The notes under the pieces were generated by a model. That model was not told the DNA's origin and ran no database searches. It saw only the letters and a program-made list of their open reading frames with translations. A DNA stretch of 5,497 nucleotides. Source: an uncultured Planctomycetota bacterium (GTDB lineage: Bacteria > Planctomycetota > Phycisphaerae > Sedimentisphaerales > Anaerobacaceae). Where the stretch lies: contig CAIYOL010000348.1 of the NCBI GenBank assembly GCA_903927855.1, positions 1 through 5,497 on the forward strand. Direction: 5' to 3'. The translations under genes and the position numbers were made by a program. Of this stretch, positions 3,697-5,497 are shown one piece after another; the first letter of the stretch is position 1; each line of letters begins with the position of its first letter.

Positions 3697-5497
3697 ATGC
3701 TGCAGAAAATGCCGGTAAACTCAAACAAATCCGCTAAAGCCGAAAACAGCAAAAAAAAATTTCTTTCTTGGCCTGTTAGAGGTCTAATTCTCATCTTTTG
3801 CTCATGGCTTGCCTTTATACTGACAGGCAAGGTCCTGTGTAAAATCGCTCTCGACCAGATTGCTGAGCTGACTAACACTAAAATTACGACCAAATCGGTT
3901 GATTTTGGCATTAACGGCTCAGTTTTCATCAAGGATCTCGTAATCAGGCCTGAGCGGCAGAGAAAATACGATGACACAATACTAAAAGCGGAAACGGTAT
4001 ATGCACGTTTCGGCATAGGCGGTCTGTTGTTATTGCATCCTCAGTTGAAAAGGATAAGTGTTAAGGATTTCATCTTCGATGCTCAGCACGATTTGGACAC
4101 AGACCGGTGGAATATTGCCGCATTTAGAATCAAGCCGCCTAAGGGTGCCGCAATGGAAATGCCCGTCATTCGGCTCAAAAGGGGAACGCTCCAATACAGC
4201 GAAGTTTCAAATGGGCAGGTCAAAGCTGTCGCTGCGGTGCCTATTGATGCAGGATTTGCCCCAGTCCCCAAAACTCAGGACGACTGCAGGTTTAATATAA
4301 CAACGGCTGATAGGTCTGGTCGTGGCAGAAGTGTCCTGACTGGATTTTGGAAGCCCGGCAGGATTACAATTAGCGGCGGAATCTCATCGGCCGATATCCC
4401 AGCCTTTGAGAAGGCTTGGACGATAAATGCTCTCCATGCCCAGTTGAATTACGACCGCAGCAACGCTTACTCACTGAAGCTCAAGATAGAAGATTTGCGC
4501 GGCAGACATACCTTCGCCGGTGACACTTTTGCTGCCGATAGACAAGCGTTTTTGGGTAAGCCGGGTCCATTTACTGCTCTGCAAAAGTTCTTTAACAATT
4601 ACCGGCCCTCCGGAACGGTTGCCATTGACCTGCAGGCCCGCGGCAGTTTAGAACGACTGAGCGAAAGCACATTGGTCGGTAAGCTCTGCTGCAAAGATGT
4701 TTCCATCTGCTACTGCGGCTTTCCATACACCATAGAGCACCTGATCGGCTGGATAGACCTTACCGAAAAAAGTGCGGTTCTGAACAACCTGTGCGGCAGA
4801 CACGGTGACACCGAGGTGACTTTAAACGGCTGGTCTGAAGATTTTGGCCCTAATTGGAAGTACCAAATCAGGATGACAAGTGACAATATGGTTTTAGATA
4901 ATGACTTGTACGAAGCGTTAAGTGCAAAACAGCAGAAATCCTGGTCTGCTTTCTCACCGAGCGGTCTTGTGGCAATAGATTACAGACTCAGCCGGCAGTC
5001 GCAACCCGATGAAAAAGAAACTTTATTGGTTGAACTGCTCGGCATCGAAGCTGCATACAGCCAGTTTCCTTATCCGTTAAAAAATCTTTCCGGAAGCTTA
5101 TTCTTCACCAACGACAACGTAACTGTTTCGGACGTGATTTCACAGGTAAACGGCTGCAAAATAACCTTGAACGGCAAAGTAACAGCTTGCAGCACCGAGC
5201 AGCCAATATACAATATCTCAGTCGAAGCAGAGGATGTTCCATTGGATTCAACACTGGCTTCCAGCTTATCAGATAAGGAAAGTAATTTTTACACCCGACT
5301 TAATATGAGCGGTCTGGCCGATGCCGACATAAAGATTTTTACGCCCCAACAGGATTTAGGCCCGGCGAGTTTTATCGCCGATGTCTCTCTCAAAGGAACT
5401 TCTCTGAGAGCAGAGGATTTTCCGTTGGTTATCTCTGACGTATCAGCAAAGACCATCATTACGCCTGGTTTGATACAAATTGAAGATTTCAAAGGCC
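3697..5497 (+). CDS. AsmA/YhdP-like envelope protein (3' end beyond the window)
   Basis: An uninterrupted frame of 600 codons runs to the right edge. The N-terminus is basic and Lys-rich (residues 8-21), followed by one membrane anchor at about 27-47 (GLILIFCSWLAFILTGKVLC); the rest would lie on the outer, periplasmic side. Residues about 55-115 resemble the AsmA N-terminal region: KITTKSVDFGINGSVFIKD, then LKAETVYARFGIGGLL and LKRISVKDFIFD. The remainder is alternating beta-strand sequence. Two related blocks, at about 341-379 (GFPYTIEHLIGWIDL, then GRHGDTEVTLNGW) and 457-495 (FPYPLKNLSGSLFF, then NGCKITLNGK), match the pattern of AsmA-like C-terminal repeats. Such proteins form long beta-grooves implicated in moving lipids between membranes or in envelope assembly. 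An in-frame TAA directly precedes the ATG at 3697; an ATG at 3709 is an alternative start, and neither has a clear ribosome binding site. Translation may be coupled to purD. The superfamily is likely; the subfamily and substrate are open. Confidence 0.8.
   Translation, partial: MLQKMPVNSNKSAKAENSKKKFLSWPVRGLILIFCSWLAFILTGKVLCKIALDQIAELTNTKITTKSVDFGINGSVFIKDLVIRPERQRKYDDTILKAETVYARFGIGGLLLLHPQLKRISVKDFIFDAQHDLDTDRWNIAAFRIKPPKGAAMEMPVIRLKRGTLQYSEVSNGQVKAVAAVPIDAGFAPVPKTQDDCRFNITTADRSGRGRSVLTGFWKPGRITISGGISSADIPAFEKAWTINALHAQLNYDRSNAYSLKLKIEDLRGRHTFAGDTFAADRQAFLGKPGPFTALQKFFNNYRPSGTVAIDLQARGSLERLSESTLVGKLCCKDVSICYCGFPYTIEHLIGWIDLTEKSAVLNNLCGRHGDTEVTLNGWSEDFGPNWKYQIRMTSDNMVLDNDLYEALSAKQQKSWSAFSPSGLVAIDYRLSRQSQPDEKETLLVELLGIEAAYSQFPYPLKNLSGSLFFTNDNVTVSDVISQVNGCKITLNGKVTACSTEQPIYNISVEAEDVPLDSTLASSLSDKESNFYTRLNMSGLADADIKIFTPQQDLGPASFIADVSLKGTSLRAEDFPLVISDVSAKTIITPGLIQIEDFKG

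Noticed and set aside
3278..4016. Minus-strand open frames at 3278-3724 and 3693-4016
   Set aside because: They overlap the end of purD and the start of the AsmA-like gene in antisense. Their translations show no domain pattern.
4058..4300. Short plus-strand frame at 4058-4300 and minus-strand frames at 4083-4271 and 5289-5492
   Set aside because: They are internal to the long AsmA-like frame, which is uninterrupted for 600 codons and has a coherent beta-strand pattern and an N-terminal anchor.

Overview
The window looks like an ordinary chromosomal stretch from a Gram-negative-type bacterium, most likely a planctomycete and perhaps class Phycisphaerae. That is an inference from three things: the sequence type of CsrA (MLVLSRQ start, [13 protein letters not shown] core), the AsmA-type envelope protein, and the moderate GC content. 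No rRNA or other marker is present to prove it. I see no tRNA, CRISPR array, insertion sequence or phage gene.

Layout: (1) Positions 2-805, plus strand, hold the 3' part of a tetratricopeptide-repeat (TPR) protein made of six repeats spaced exactly 40 residues apart. (2) Positions 810-1019, minus strand, hold csrA, a global RNA-binding regulator, tail to tail with the TPR gene and only 4 bp away. (3) Positions 1020-1279 are non-coding. This stretch holds the csrA leader, with several GGA triplets and possible hairpins, and further inverted repeats. (4) Positions 1280-2221, minus strand, encode a polytopic membrane protein of about nine segments that I cannot assign to a family. (5) Positions 2222-2380 are a divergent intergenic region with a plausible minus-strand promoter and the purD ribosome binding site. 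(6) Positions 2381-3658, plus strand, hold a complete purD (phosphoribosylamine-glycine ligase, purine synthesis). (7) From 3697 to the right edge, plus strand, runs a long open frame for an AsmA/YhdP-like envelope protein whose 3' end is outside the window.

How the genes relate: purD and the AsmA-like gene are co-directional with 38 bp between them and are probably co-transcribed, although their functions are unrelated. The membrane protein and csrA share the minus strand, but about 260 bp separates them, so csrA probably has its own promoter. Nothing ties the whole window into one system, and I found no convincing undescribed system. The points most worth checking are the csrA leader, the repeated module in the AsmA-like protein, the very tight TPR/csrA convergence, and the unassigned membrane protein.
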